64,000 nucleotides of DNA from Sporosarcina oncorhynchi (GCF_033304615.1 NZ_CP129118.1:616001-680000), one strand, 5' to 3'. Counted from the stretch's first letter, positions 9,279-17,710 are shown. Made by a program: numbers and translations. The notes: generated by a model not told the origin, from the sequence alone.

Positions 9279-9881
9279 ATGTTTTGTTCAGATTGTGGAG
9301 CGTCCATCAAAATGGACGATAAATTTTGCTTCAAATGCGGTAGCAGAGTAAAGGTAGAAAGAGCAGAGGAAATCGCCGCATTGCCGCATGTTGAAACAGC
9401 TGCAACCTATAGTGGAGGGATTCCTGCTCACCAGACAGGGCCAATTCAATATGTCCAACCCCGTCAAATGACGACGTCGGACACCCGTCAGTATGCAGGA
9501 TTTTGGGTCCGTTTCGGTGCGATGCTCATCGATCAGTTCGTCTGGTTTATATTGGCCGTCGCTCTACTCGTCTTGCCAATTGAAGAATCGTTAGCTGTCC
9601 TTCTTTTAATTATTATTAGCTGGCTGTATTATGCAATGCTTGAAAGTTCGTCATGGCAGGGGACGATTGGCAAACTAGCATGTGGAATCGTCGTTAGTGA
9701 CTTGGATGGGAACAGAATTTCGTTCATGCGGGCGACGGGAAGATATGTAGGACATATTCTTTCAGGCTTTTTCTATATTGGTTATTTGATGGTCGCGTTT
9801 ACCGACAAGAAACGTGGTTTGCATGATTTCATGGCGGGCACAATTGTTTACTACAAACGAAGCGATGGTGACGGACGATGA
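9279..9881 (+). CDS. Zinc-ribbon RDD-family membrane protein
   Basis: A 200-residue membrane protein. It opens with a zinc ribbon (MFCSDCGASIKMDDKFCFKC) and has a Gln/Pro-rich linker to residue 70. An RDD domain follows (GFWVRFGAMLIDQFVW, GTIGKLACGIVVSD, KRGLHDFMAGTIV) with about three membrane helices. RDD proteins are small membrane proteins, some linked to ion or solute transport, so function cannot be stated. AGAGGTG lies 8 bp before the ATG. The stop codon overlaps the next start (ATGA), so the two genes are translationally coupled. Confidence 0.9.
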   Translation: MFCSDCGASIKMDDKFCFKCGSRVKVERAEEIAALPHVETAATYSGGIPAHQTGPIQYVQPRQMTTSDTRQYAGFWVRFGAMLIDQFVWFILAVALLVLPIEESLAVLLLIIISWLYYAMLESSSWQGTIGKLACGIVVSDLDGNRISFMRATGRYVGHILSGFFYIGYLMVAFTDKKRGLHDFMAGTIVYYKRSDGDGR

Positions 9882-10699
9882 ACCGTTTTCTCCTATTTCT
9901 TCTTATAACGTATGTCCTTATTTCAGGTAGTATTATCGTGACGATAAACCAGGATGAAGCTTATGTCTACGAGGATAATTATTCACTTTTCAATACATAT
10001 GATGACGAAGCTAATACGTATTATACAGATGTATGGGATGAAGAATCTGAATCCTATGAAGAGGAAGAAGGCACCTATACCGATACAGTCATCGAGGAAG
10101 ACGAAATCACCGAATATGACAGCAACTATGAAACATATACGAGTTATTCAGAAGATGAGGAGGACGTGTACGAAAACTATGCGTCAACGGATGTCGGCTA
10201 CGACGACTCTTATTGGGATGAAGAAGGTCCGGTTTTTCCTCATGATTTGTATAATTTCACGCTGAACAATGCACCTGCATTCGAATATGATATTCTGTCT
10301 GATTTTACATTATCGCTTTACGATTCGGACTTTTTAGCGGAAATTGAAAGGGGCAACATCCCAGGAATCGCATACACACTCGGACAAGAAATGAGAGACG
10401 AATATTATGTAAGCGACTATATTCCTTATTTGGAAACAATCGACGCGGGGACGTATTATTGGCTGGACGATGTATCGTTCGCGATTAGCGTGAATGAAAA
10501 TGAAGGGTTAACACTTGCAGGTTTCATCGTTCCTGTATCTACAACGTTGGATGAGCTTGTCGCAGCATATGGAGAACCAATCATTTATGCGAATGAAAAC
10601 AGCTATACCTATACTTATATGACGCATGAACATTACCGTCTCGTTTTCCATGCAGATCCATATGATAAAGATTCGATTCGCTTCATGGAATATTATTAA
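9878..10699 (+). CDS. Exported or membrane-anchored acidic Tyr/Asp/Glu-rich protein
   Basis: A 273-residue protein with an N-terminal hydrophobic segment (residues 3-23) acting as signal or anchor and no lipobox. Residues 27-118 are low complexity, dominated by Glu, Asp and Tyr. Residues 120-273 form a folded-looking domain (FTLSLYDSDFLAEIERGN, GLTLAGFIVPVSTTLDEL). I do not recognise the family. A similar acidic Tyr-rich stretch occurs in the zinc-ribbon protease at 60464-61849, and both sit with zinc-ribbon membrane proteins, which suggests a shared envelope role. It overlaps the RDD gene by 4 bp. Confidence 0.82.
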   Translation: MNRFLLFLLITYVLISGSIIVTINQDEAYVYEDNYSLFNTYDDEANTYYTDVWDEESESYEEEEGTYTDTVIEEDEITEYDSNYETYTSYSEDEEDVYENYASTDVGYDDSYWDEEGPVFPHDLYNFTLNNAPAFEYDILSDFTLSLYDSDFLAEIERGNIPGIAYTLGQEMRDEYYVSDYIPYLETIDAGTYYWLDDVSFAISVNENEGLTLAGFIVPVSTTLDELVAAYGEPIIYANENSYTYTYMTHEHYRLVFHADPYDKDSIRFMEYY

Positions 10700-10705
10700 C
10701 ATCAC

Positions 10706-10750
10706 AAAAACAGAACGCAGGGTGTGCAATTCCCTACGGTTCTGTTTTTA
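10706..10750. terminator. Bidirectional intrinsic terminator
   Basis: AAAACAGAACG pairs with GGTTCTGTTTT, with an inner AGGG/CCCT stem. T-runs on both strands serve the convergent genes ending at 10699 and 10758. Confidence 0.88.
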
Positions 10751-10757
10751 TTTTGCG

Positions 10758-11867
10758 TCAAAACGGTAATGACGCCCGGAGTTTCCTACTTCGTTTGCGG
10801 AAAACACGAACCATCTGCCGTCTCATTTTCGTATCGAAAAATGGATAGAGCATTAATGGAATTCCGGGGATGATGGAAATGACCGTAAGCGCGAGCCAGT
10901 AAGATTTTTCGGCTAGGAAATAGATGATTGAAGAAGGCAAGAAAGGATAAAACACGCCGACTCTAATCGAGGTATCGTATTTGCCGGGCTGTTTGGCATC
11001 TAATGTGTACGTTGCTTCAATGAATTGCCCTTTGGATAGAAAGAGCTTATCATGACTCACTTTAATTTGTCGGTCGTCTGTCGTAATGACACCGATGGAA
11101 GGGATGAATCCATCATTTCGTAGTTCCGATAATGGTTGTGTGATGACATCGCCGACTTGTAAAATCCCTACTGCACTGCCCATTAATGCACCATTGCCAG
11201 TTTCAGAGACTTCGTAAACAAGTTTAATATGCTGGCTTGAGGCGAGCATTGAACCTCCCAAAATAACTGCGATGACAAGGCCACCAATCATATAGATTAG
11301 TTGGAGTTCCAAACCTTTGCTTTTCTTTTTACGTTTCTTCCCTTGTTTTAATTCACCGATGCCAATTAAAATCGCTAAAATAATAGCGAAGACGGGTAAT
11401 AGATAAGGGTTCCCCTGATATTTTTCCATCCATAACGAGAAATAGCCTACTTTTGGGATAACGAGAGGTGTTTGTCCAATCGTCAGTGCTTTTGCCACAA
11501 TCTTATCTCTTGGAATAAGTCCGGAAGCGGCTGAATCCTGGTCAGTCTGTTTATTGGCATCGCCTTGTGTTACATACCCCTTTTCGGCTTCTCCTGCGAT
11601 GATTCGATGTGCAATCCATCCTTTATCGGCTAAGCTCCCTTTGTCTGTCGTGAAAAATACGATATCTCCTATTGCGACCGGATCCTTTTCGTTTACATTT
11701 CGAATAACGACCATATCACCCCGTTCCCAAACAGGGACCATGCTATCTGACCGTATGACTGTGAGCAGGACTGGTTCTTTTGTAATGGCCGATCCGACGG
11801 CTGCGAGAAGTGTGCTTACAATGAGTAAAATGAGTACGCTATTGAAAACTTTTGATAGTATTTTCAT
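10758..11867 (-). CDS. sipW: SipW-type (ER-type) signal peptidase I
   Basis: A 369-residue membrane protease. An N-terminal anchor (residues 8-27) is followed by the catalytic core: Ser42 in IRSDSM, His87 in WIAHRII where bacterial-type enzymes have Lys, and Asp103 in TQGDAN. Ser-His-Asp is the ER/archaeal SipW class, which in Bacillus subtilis processes TasA and TapA. Membrane helices follow at about 154-172 and 190-210. An additional extracytoplasmic domain and a final membrane segment (about 322-342) make it roughly twice as long as B. subtilis SipW. GGGAGGG precedes the ATG. The divergent exported proteins at 12124-14177 are its probable substrates. The symbol is by family only. Confidence 0.88.
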   Translation of the reverse strand: MKILSKVFNSVLILLIVSTLLAAVGSAITKEPVLLTVIRSDSMVPVWERGDMVVIRNVNEKDPVAIGDIVFFTTDKGSLADKGWIAHRIIAGEAEKGYVTQGDANKQTDQDSAASGLIPRDKIVAKALTIGQTPLVIPKVGYFSLWMEKYQGNPYLLPVFAIILAILIGIGELKQGKKRKKKSKGLELQLIYMIGGLVIAVILGGSMLASSQHIKLVYEVSETGNGALMGSAVGILQVGDVITQPLSELRNDGFIPSIGVITTDDRQIKVSHDKLFLSKGQFIEATYTLDAKQPGKYDTSIRVGVFYPFLPSSIIYFLAEKSYWLALTVISIIPGIPLMLYPFFDTKMRRQMVRVFRKRSRKLRASLPF

Positions 11868-12123
11868 GGAATCCCTCCCATCTCTATCATATTGGAATTG
11901 TTCGCTAAAATAAGCAGCCTTCAGGATAAGTTGTATGGCTCGAAAGTATACTGTTTATTGCCAAAAGTAGTAGAAGTAGGTATCGAAAGTGGAATTGAAG
12001 GTAGACGAAAGAAAACGAAAAACACCTCTTTGGAGCAAGGTTGTCCAACGAAATATCCACTATACTCAAAACAGTTGGATAACGGCGGGCGACCGCAAAA
12101 ATGATTCAGGGGGAGATATTTCA

Positions 12124-12675
12124 ATGAAGATGAAGAAAAGTTTACTCATGGTAGTACTCATGCTGGCGATGTCCAGTCTGATGGCGGCAATGTCCTATTC
12201 ATCGGCGACTGTGACAAGTGCGATGACTGGATCGGTGAAAAGTACGACGGAATCCTTGCTTGCTCTTAATGTGGGGAAGCACAAAGCAACGTCAATCGAT
12301 GCTGGTGTATTGAAGATTGACTTCAACAAAGGAAATGTCACAACTATGCCTGTATCTACTTACGGCTTACAAAAGCACAGTGAATATGTGTGGGATGAAT
12401 TGTTTAGTGTGAAAAACAACTCCGAAAATAAAATTGATGCGACAATCAAACTGGAAAACAACTTGCCTACAGGTGTTCAGATGTTTGCTAAAGTAGACGG
12501 CGGATCTTGGACGGAAATTACGAACACAAATGGCTTAGTCATTGCGGGAATCCCAGTTGCATTTAAAACTTTGGCACTCCACGAAAAGAAAGTGGATATT
12601 AAAGTAGTTGTTTCACCAAATGCAAGCCTTGGTAATTTCAATCCCAACTTGGTCGTAGCAGCCGAAGCAAAATAA
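12124..12675 (+). CDS. Exported SipW-substrate-like protein, copy 1
   Basis: A 183-residue protein with a signal sequence (MKMKKSLLMVVLMLAMSSL) and a short predicted mature N-terminus after the YSSATVTSAMTG region. The rest is a beta-sandwich-like domain (EYVWDELFSVKNNSENKIDA; FNPNLVV). The pattern fits DUF1102/TasA-camelysin-like SipW substrates, but I assign this from layout rather than clear identity. ATG 12124 has GGGGGAG upstream; the frame is open further upstream without a better start. It is a tandem paralogue of 12746-13285 and divergent from the signal peptidase, with a 256-bp shared upstream region. Confidence 0.82.
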   Translation: MKMKKSLLMVVLMLAMSSLMAAMSYSSATVTSAMTGSVKSTTESLLALNVGKHKATSIDAGVLKIDFNKGNVTTMPVSTYGLQKHSEYVWDELFSVKNNSENKIDATIKLENNLPTGVQMFAKVDGGSWTEITNTNGLVIAGIPVAFKTLALHEKKVDIKVVVSPNASLGNFNPNLVVAAEAK

Positions 12676-12685
12676 GATAACGACT

Positions 12686-12725
12686 AGGGAATAGATGGAA
12701 CGACTCATCGATTCCCTGTTTGTTT
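12686..12725 (+). terminator. Hairpin between tandem exported genes
   Basis: AGGGAAT-a-GATG pairs with CATC-g-ATTCCCT across 8 nt and runs into GTTTGTTT. This is probably a partial terminator that makes the first paralogue more abundant than the second. Confidence 0.65.
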
Positions 12726-12745
12726 AAAAAAGGAGAAATCTTTCT

Positions 12746-13285
12746 ATGAAAATGAAGAAAAGTTTACTCATGGTCGTACTTATGCTGGCAATGTCTAGTC
12801 TAATGGCAGCAATGTCGTATTCCTCCGCCACTGTGACAAGTGCGATGAGCGGTACAGTGACAAATACGGATACAGCATTACTCGCGTTGGAAAATGGGAA
12901 TCATCAAGCAGCAGTCGTGGAAGATGGCGTGCTGAAAATTGATTTCAACAAAGGCGAAGCAGGAAATTCATACGGTTTGCAAAAAAATAGTGAGTATATT
13001 TGGAATGAGTTATTCACAATCCGAAATAACTCAGTAAATAGGATTTATGCGTCCGTTAAGACAGAAGGGAATCCTGCAGCAGGCGTGAAAATATTCGTTA
13101 AAGTCGGGGGAGGCCAATGGACACAAATCGATAGCTTGAAAGGTATAGAAGAAAAATTGCCGGTCTTTGCTGCAGGATCAAGCGAACATGAAATGAAAGT
13201 CGATATGAAAATCGTCGTCGAAAGTAATGCAGACTTAGGCAAATTTAATCCGAATTTAGTCGTGAGTGGGGAAATAGCTGAATAA
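12746..13285 (+). CDS. Exported SipW-substrate-like protein, copy 2
   Basis: A 179-residue protein nearly identical to its upstream neighbour in the first 37 residues (signal and cleavage region) and similar along the whole length (SYGLQKNSEYIWNELFTIRNNS; LGKFNPNLVVSGE). The near-identical signal and more diverged mature part point to tandem duplication with pressure to keep the same export and processing route. AAAGGAG lies upstream of the ATG. It may form matrix or surface fibres like TasA, but this is inference. Confidence 0.82.
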   Translation: MKMKKSLLMVVLMLAMSSLMAAMSYSSATVTSAMSGTVTNTDTALLALENGNHQAAVVEDGVLKIDFNKGEAGNSYGLQKNSEYIWNELFTIRNNSVNRIYASVKTEGNPAAGVKIFVKVGGGQWTQIDSLKGIEEKLPVFAAGSSEHEMKVDMKIVVESNADLGKFNPNLVVSGEIAE

Positions 13286-13292
13286 TAATGCA

Positions 13293-13329
13293 GAAGAAGA
13301 ATTGGACTGTGATTCGATTCTTCTTTTTC
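13293..13329 (+). terminator. Intrinsic terminator
   Basis: GAAGAAGAAT pairs with ATTCgaTTCTTC (2-nt bulge) and is followed by a T-rich tract. It separates the two tandem exported genes from the riboswitch operon. Confidence 0.65.
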
Positions 13330-13407
13330 TTCAATTTTAATTGTTTCGACATATATTTCCAAAAAGAGTGGATTTCAAGCAAAAATAGAACAGAAACGTA
13401 CCGTATA

Positions 13408-13440
13408 TTGACAACGAATTTGGAATTATTCATATATAAT
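13408..13440 (+). promoter_or_regulatory. Promoter of the riboswitch operon
   Basis: A perfect TTGACA -35 box (13408-13413) is followed by the AT-rich CATATATAAT. The candidate -10 is CATATA (17-bp spacer) or TATATA (19-bp spacer). Transcription from here would begin about 20 nt before the aptamer. Confidence 0.7.
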
Positions 13441-13460
13441 TAAGGGAATTATCTAATTAT

Positions 13461-13535
13461 AGTTAGGGAACTGTGAAGTACGTCTTCTATGTGGGCACCT
13501 TAGACGTATGGAGTTAGTGGTGCAACCGGCCTAAT
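13461..13535 (+). ncRNA. c-di-GMP-II riboswitch aptamer
   Basis: The element carries the class II hallmarks. TTAGG (13463-13467) pairs with CCTAA (13530-13534) as P1. GAAG and CTTC form the P2 hairpin. GGGCACC and the downstream GGTGC form the pseudoknot. The conserved core GAGTTAGTGGTGCAACCGGCC matches the known pattern GAGTTAGTaGTGCAACCGaCC, recalled from clostridial examples. It sits between a promoter and an intrinsic terminator whose 5' arm shares bases with P1. Ligand binding should therefore favour P1 and weaken the terminator, an ON switch. The direction is inferred from the pairing; a covariance search was not run. Confidence 0.88.
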
Positions 13536-13575
13536 GACATGTGGAGCTATTTCCATGTCTATTGGGCATTTTTTT
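13529..13575 (+). terminator. Riboswitch expression-platform terminator
   Basis: GCCTAAT-GACATG pairs with CATGTC-t-ATTGGGC, capped by GG/CC, and is followed by seven T. The GCCTAAT arm (13529-13535) overlaps the aptamer P1 strand, so the two folds exclude each other. The ribosome site of the next gene begins 8 nt later. Confidence 0.88.
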
Positions 13576-13595
13576 ATGGAAAGGGAGGGAAGAGG

Positions 13596-14177
13596 TTGAA
13601 AAGATTATTGTATGTAGTGGCGTTTGCAATAGTTGTATCGACTTTGATTTATCAAAGTACGAGTTACAGCAACGCCGGATTGAAAAGTGAAGTTGCAGTA
13701 TCAGCTGTTCAGGATGGACAAGCACTCATTTCGATCCATTATGGGGAAGGTAGGCAATTCTGGATTACGAATAATACGGATCAGGCTGTAAGGATTTCGG
13801 GGTCCGATTTCTTCCCGCTGGAATCATCATCGATCGAACCTGCCAGATTGCAAGAGTTTACGATAGTCGGGGAACCGGCATCGTTACTAAATACGGTCTT
13901 AACGATTGAAGCAGAATGGCAAAATGGAAGTGCTTTGATTGACTCGGCAATTCCTCAAAGCAATGTGGATGTGATTTTATTGGAGCTGGTGGAAGAGGAA
14001 ATTTTGGAAGTAGAAGAGGAAGTAGAAATAGAGATAGAAAGAGATAAAGAGATAGATATAGATATGGATATAGAAAACGAAATAGAAGAGAAAATAGAAA
14101 TGGAAGTGCAAGTGCAAGATGAACTAGAAGAAAACGAAGAGGATATAGTGGAAAAAACGCAGCCTGGCAGCGAATAG
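13596..14177 (+). CDS. Exported protein with long acidic Glu/Ile tail, first gene of riboswitch operon
   Basis: About 193 residues from TTG 13596, which has GGGAGG 7 bp upstream; the frame further upstream runs through the terminator and is not translated. Residues 2-19 form a signal sequence with SYSNAG near the probable cleavage point, like the SipW-processed neighbours. Residues 25-125 form a small beta domain (FWITNNTDQAVRISG). The last 60 residues are almost only Glu, Ile, Asp, Val and Met, encoded by GAxATA-like repeats that use the ATA codon heavily. This looks like simple-sequence expansion. I do not recognise the family. Confidence 0.8.
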   Translation: MKRLLYVVAFAIVVSTLIYQSTSYSNAGLKSEVAVSAVQDGQALISIHYGEGRQFWITNNTDQAVRISGSDFFPLESSSIEPARLQEFTIVGEPASLLNTVLTIEAEWQNGSALIDSAIPQSNVDVILLELVEEEILEVEEEVEIEIERDKEIDIDMDIENEIEEKIEMEVQVQDELEENEEDIVEKTQPGSE

Positions 14178-14224
14178 AGTATATATCGTAAAGTTGAAAT
14201 TGCAATGATGAGGGGGCTGTTACT

Positions 14225-15340
14225 ATGAAAAAAGCAATGAAAATTTGGGGCGGCACTATGAAGACTACATCCCATGTAGCGGCTGTCATCCTACTGGCGG
14301 TGACGCTTGTGGTTTGCATCTATTCATTCACAAAACCAGTGACTGTAACAATGGAAGAGAATAGCAATCAGGCAAAGTTAGAAACAAACTATACGTATGA
14401 GGCAACGGTTACGCCAAACGTTCTCTATCCGGCTGGAGGGACGATACAAGCGGGCGAGTCGATGATTAAAAAAATCACGACAGCTATCCCGGTTACGATG
14501 AACACGAAAATCGTATCAGAGAAAGAAGTAGCGATCCATGGAACCCACCGAGTAGAAATGACAGTGATTGCTGAAGATTTATGGGAGAAGACATTCCCGT
14601 TAGAAGAACAGCAAACGTTTAACACGAAAGGCTCAACTATCGACATTATCGATGGGAAGTATATTATCGATCTCGTCAAAATCAGTAATTTTCTGACACA
14701 AGTCGAAGATGAAACGGGTATCTCTTCTTCTAAATACACAGTAGAAATCCAACCAAATGTGAGTGGGACAATCAGTTACGGCGGGCAAGAGATGCCGATA
14801 GAAATGACGGACAAGCTCGTATTTCAATATACGTTTGACAGCATAGTTCTAATGAGCGAGAAGGGATTCACATCTTCGTTAGCATTTGGAACAAGCGAAG
14901 CGATTGTGAATATGGTTAGTCTGTTTGGACTATTGTTGCCCATCGGTTTAGTGAGGACGGTCAGTTCTATTTTAGCATTACTAATTCTTAGCTTATTGGT
15001 TTACCTGAATAAAAACGTAGTGAATAGAAACAACGGACGAAAACCTACGGAAATGGAGCTCATCCATAAAAAATATGGAAAACGCATCATTGCAGTAGTG
15101 AATCATGAAAATCGACAAGACAAGTCCGTCATTACGCTTACCGCCTTTACTTCTGTACTTGCCATTTCAGACGAGAAAGAACTGCCGATTTTCTTCTGTG
15201 AAATTACGGAACAGAATCGAGGCATCTACTTTCTAATCGACGGCACGTCTTGTTATGAATACGAATTGCAGTCTGTTCGTGAAGAAACTAGCCAAGTTAA
15301 GAAATGGATTGAGGGTGTTGACGTCTATGCGCGAAATTGA
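14225..15340 (+). CDS. DUF5305-like membrane protein
   Basis: A 371-residue membrane protein. An N-terminal helix (about 20-38) is followed by an extracytoplasmic domain (ETNYTYEATVTPNVLYPAG; FTFDS-type strands) to about residue 230. A second helix pair lies at about 232-262, and a cytoplasmic tail of about 100 residues ends the protein. The layout matches DUF5305 proteins, which in archaea and Bacillales occur beside SipW-type peptidases. AGGGGG lies 8 bp before ATG 14225. The end overlaps the downstream kinase start by 14 bp, so coupling to the two-component pair is likely; a co-sensor role is possible. Confidence 0.8.
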   Translation: MKKAMKIWGGTMKTTSHVAAVILLAVTLVVCIYSFTKPVTVTMEENSNQAKLETNYTYEATVTPNVLYPAGGTIQAGESMIKKITTAIPVTMNTKIVSEKEVAIHGTHRVEMTVIAEDLWEKTFPLEEQQTFNTKGSTIDIIDGKYIIDLVKISNFLTQVEDETGISSSKYTVEIQPNVSGTISYGGQEMPIEMTDKLVFQYTFDSIVLMSEKGFTSSLAFGTSEAIVNMVSLFGLLLPIGLVRTVSSILALLILSLLVYLNKNVVNRNNGRKPTEMELIHKKYGKRIIAVVNHENRQDKSVITLTAFTSVLAISDEKELPIFFCEITEQNRGIYFLIDGTSCYEYELQSVREETSQVKKWIEGVDVYARN

Positions 15341-17024
15341 TGGTCAACTCATTCGAAATCCATCGAGTATGTTGCATCTCGGTTTTGTCTATCGAACAAT
15401 TTCCTTGTTGCTGACGTCATGTGTTTTCTTTATCGGAACACCATCTCCACTCATTTTTAAAGTAGGCGTCGTATTCGGACTCATTGTTGCCGGTTGGATA
15501 ATTGCAGATCTGCAGAGAAAGTATATTCAACAGCGTAAAATCCTCAAGTTGCTAGTTGTAATTGAAACAGTCGGATTGACGTGTCTGCTGTTGCCGACAG
15601 GAGGAATTGTCAGTCCGTTCATCTGGTATGCGTTGAACCCTGTGTTGGTAGCCGCGAGTTTTTTGACTCCGTTTTTTGCATGGGGCATACTGGCCGTCTA
15701 TTTAGGCAGTGCGACACTAATTGCTACACGTTTCGGGTCATTTGAAGAGATCATCAACGACATATCAATTGTGTATCTCGTTAGCACGCTGACAATTTTA
15801 TTGGCAACCCTTTTTTCCCAACTAACGCGTGAATTACTGCTTCAGACGGTTTTATTGGAAAAACAGCAAGGTGACCTTGTACGGATCAATGAACAACTGA
15901 CCGAAACGAATACGCAATCACGCATTATAATGGAACATATTATGTCTTATTACCGACTGATGGATGTTGCATCTTCGACTACGAATCCTCGCGTATTAAT
16001 GGATAACATTGCTGCATCTGTAGCGACATGTACACAAAGTAATTCAGTGTTTTTTTGGTTGACGACAGTCGGTTATGAGAACAATCAATTCGTCAATAGG
16101 ACGGCGAATGTCGAGTTGGAAGCGGATTTGAAAAAGGCCTGGAGCACGATACAGATGAAACCGGGTACTTTCATTAGCAAAATAGGCGATGAGCTCTATT
16201 TCATGAAAATCGTCCGTACGTCCGTCCATGTCGGAGTGATTGGAGTGGAAGTTTCCGCTGATGTTCCGATTACACATACATTCTTATTTAGACGCCCGTT
16301 TGAGTTCTTAGCAAATTTAAGTGAAATCTTGTTGGAACAAATGCATATGGAACAACTGAAAAACCAATTCATTATTAATGAAGAGCAAAATCGGATTGCC
16401 AATGAAATCCATGACAGTGTAGCGCAAAGATTATTTGGCATTTCGTATTCATTGCATGGCCTGCGCGTTCGTAAAGACACAATCACAGCGGAAGAGTTGG
16501 ACGGCGAATATGCCTTTCTCTCGGAATCTGCGCAAACGACGATTAAAGAATTACGGTCAGCGATTTACCGGCTCAGCTCGTTTAAAAAGGGAGAAACGCC
16601 TTTTTTCGACCGCTTAACAACGTATTTGGATGAGTATGCCCGGTTAAATGCTATTCGCATTGACTATGCGTTGAAGGGTCATGAATCACTGATTTTTACA
16701 GAGTTAAAAGAAGTCCTGTACAGAGTGATTTGCGAAGCATGCGGCAATGCGACCCGGCATGGCAACGCAACCGTTATTAAAGTAACACTTGTCATTATGG
16801 AAACGGTTACAACAGTTGAAATTAGTGATAATGGCAGAGGCTTTTCAACATCCAAGACCATGAAGTTGAATGAGCAGGGAATTGGTCTAATGAATATGAA
16901 AAATAGTGTTGCATCATTCGGGGGAAGTTTTTTAATAGAGGCGGAAGTCGGGACAGGCACAACGGTTCAAATAGAACTGCCGGTAGTGAAAAAATTGAAG
17001 GAACAAGAGGTGGCTGGATTATGA
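15327..17024 (+). CDS. NarL-type sensor histidine kinase
   Basis: About 565 residues. Five or six membrane helices (residues 15-160) are followed by a coiled region, a GAF-like domain (about 205-345), a HisKA_3 dimerisation domain (EEQNRIANEIHDSVAQRLFG, phospho-His in EIHDSV) and HATPase (GNATRHGNA, DNGRGF, GIGLMNM). ATG 15327 has GAGGG upstream and starts inside the previous gene; a longer start at 15255 would add residues overlapping the DUF5305-like frame. The next gene overlaps it by 4 bp and is its cognate regulator. As part of the riboswitch operon, its level would follow c-di-GMP. Confidence 0.92.
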   Translation: MREIDGQLIRNPSSMLHLGFVYRTISLLLTSCVFFIGTPSPLIFKVGVVFGLIVAGWIIADLQRKYIQQRKILKLLVVIETVGLTCLLLPTGGIVSPFIWYALNPVLVAASFLTPFFAWGILAVYLGSATLIATRFGSFEEIINDISIVYLVSTLTILLATLFSQLTRELLLQTVLLEKQQGDLVRINEQLTETNTQSRIIMEHIMSYYRLMDVASSTTNPRVLMDNIAASVATCTQSNSVFFWLTTVGYENNQFVNRTANVELEADLKKAWSTIQMKPGTFISKIGDELYFMKIVRTSVHVGVIGVEVSADVPITHTFLFRRPFEFLANLSEILLEQMHMEQLKNQFIINEEQNRIANEIHDSVAQRLFGISYSLHGLRVRKDTITAEELDGEYAFLSESAQTTIKELRSAIYRLSSFKKGETPFFDRLTTYLDEYARLNAIRIDYALKGHESLIFTELKEVLYRVICEACGNATRHGNATVIKVTLVIMETVTTVEISDNGRGFSTSKTMKLNEQGIGLMNMKNSVASFGGSFLIEAEVGTGTTVQIELPVVKKLKEQEVAGL

Positions 17025-17662
17025 GAGTTGTGATTGTAGATGATCATCCATTAGTAAGAAAAGGGTTGGCGTCCATTTTAACGATGAGCGGAACAATCGA
17101 ACTTCTTGGAGAAGCGACAAACGGCAAGGAAGCGCTGGAGCTGTTTAAGACAACAAAACCTGAACTGGCATTAGTAGACTTGAGGTTAGGCAGGGAATCC
17201 GGCCTCGATTTGATAAAAGAGGCTCAACATCAAGGCGTGAGGTGCAAATTTGTCGTACTAACATCATCAACAGATGAAAAGGACTTTATGGGTGCGAAAG
17301 AATTGGATGTTGCCGGATATATATTGAAAGAAGCGTTGCCGGAAGAATTGCTGCATGCGCTGAATATGATCCGCAAAGGGCGAAATTACTATGATCAGGG
17401 GGTGTTGGATTTCGCCATCAACATGCGTAAAGCACCTGGAAAAGAGAGAGTTATGGATTCCTTGACACCGAAAGAGACAGAAGTTCTCATTGAATTAGGG
17501 AAAGGGTTATCCAATAAAGAGATTTCACAGATGCTGTATATTACAGAATACACCGTGAAAAAGCACGTCAGCCAAGTGCTCGCTAAGCTTAACCTGGCAG
17601 ACCGGACACATGCTGCGCTGTATGCGAATGCAAAAGGGTTAGTTCAATATGTTGTGAATTGA
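17021..17662 (+). CDS. NarL/FixJ-family response regulator
   Basis: A 213-residue regulator. The receiver (VVIVDDHPLVRKG) has its acceptor Asp in LALVDLRLG and Lys in YILKEA. The LuxR-type helix-turn-helix is residues 145-207 (SLTPKETEVLIELGKGLSNK; VKKHVSQVLAKL). The start overlaps the kinase stop as ATGA. Likely targets are the surface-protein genes of this locus, including the divergent sipW, but no binding site was identified. A terminator follows at 17684. Confidence 0.95.
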   Translation: MRVVIVDDHPLVRKGLASILTMSGTIELLGEATNGKEALELFKTTKPELALVDLRLGRESGLDLIKEAQHQGVRCKFVVLTSSTDEKDFMGAKELDVAGYILKEALPEELLHALNMIRKGRNYYDQGVLDFAINMRKAPGKERVMDSLTPKETEVLIELGKGLSNKEISQMLYITEYTVKKHVSQVLAKLNLADRTHAALYANAKGLVQYVVN

Positions 17663-17683
17663 ATAGGCTTGAATTGTATACGG

Positions 17684-17710
17684 AGCTCTTTTCTTTTGGG
17701 AAGGGCTTTT
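17684..17710 (+). terminator. Intrinsic terminator of the riboswitch operon
   Basis: AGCTCTT pairs with AAGGGCT across a 10-nt loop and is followed by TTTATAG and a further T-run. Confidence 0.75.

Noticed and set aside
11868..12123. A second c-di-GMP riboswitch before the tandem exported genes
   Set aside because: TTGTCCAAC and GTTGGATAA can pair, but neither class I nor class II core sequence is present and no T-run follows.
13539..13595. A longer N-terminus for the first riboswitch-operon gene
   Set aside because: The extra codons lie in the terminator and T-run, which would not be in a translated part; TTG 13596 has a strong ribosome site.
13858..14319. Minus-strand open frames rich in Ser and Leu opposite the acidic tail
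   Set aside because: They are mirror translations of the purine-rich repeat on the plus strand and lack starts with ribosome sites.
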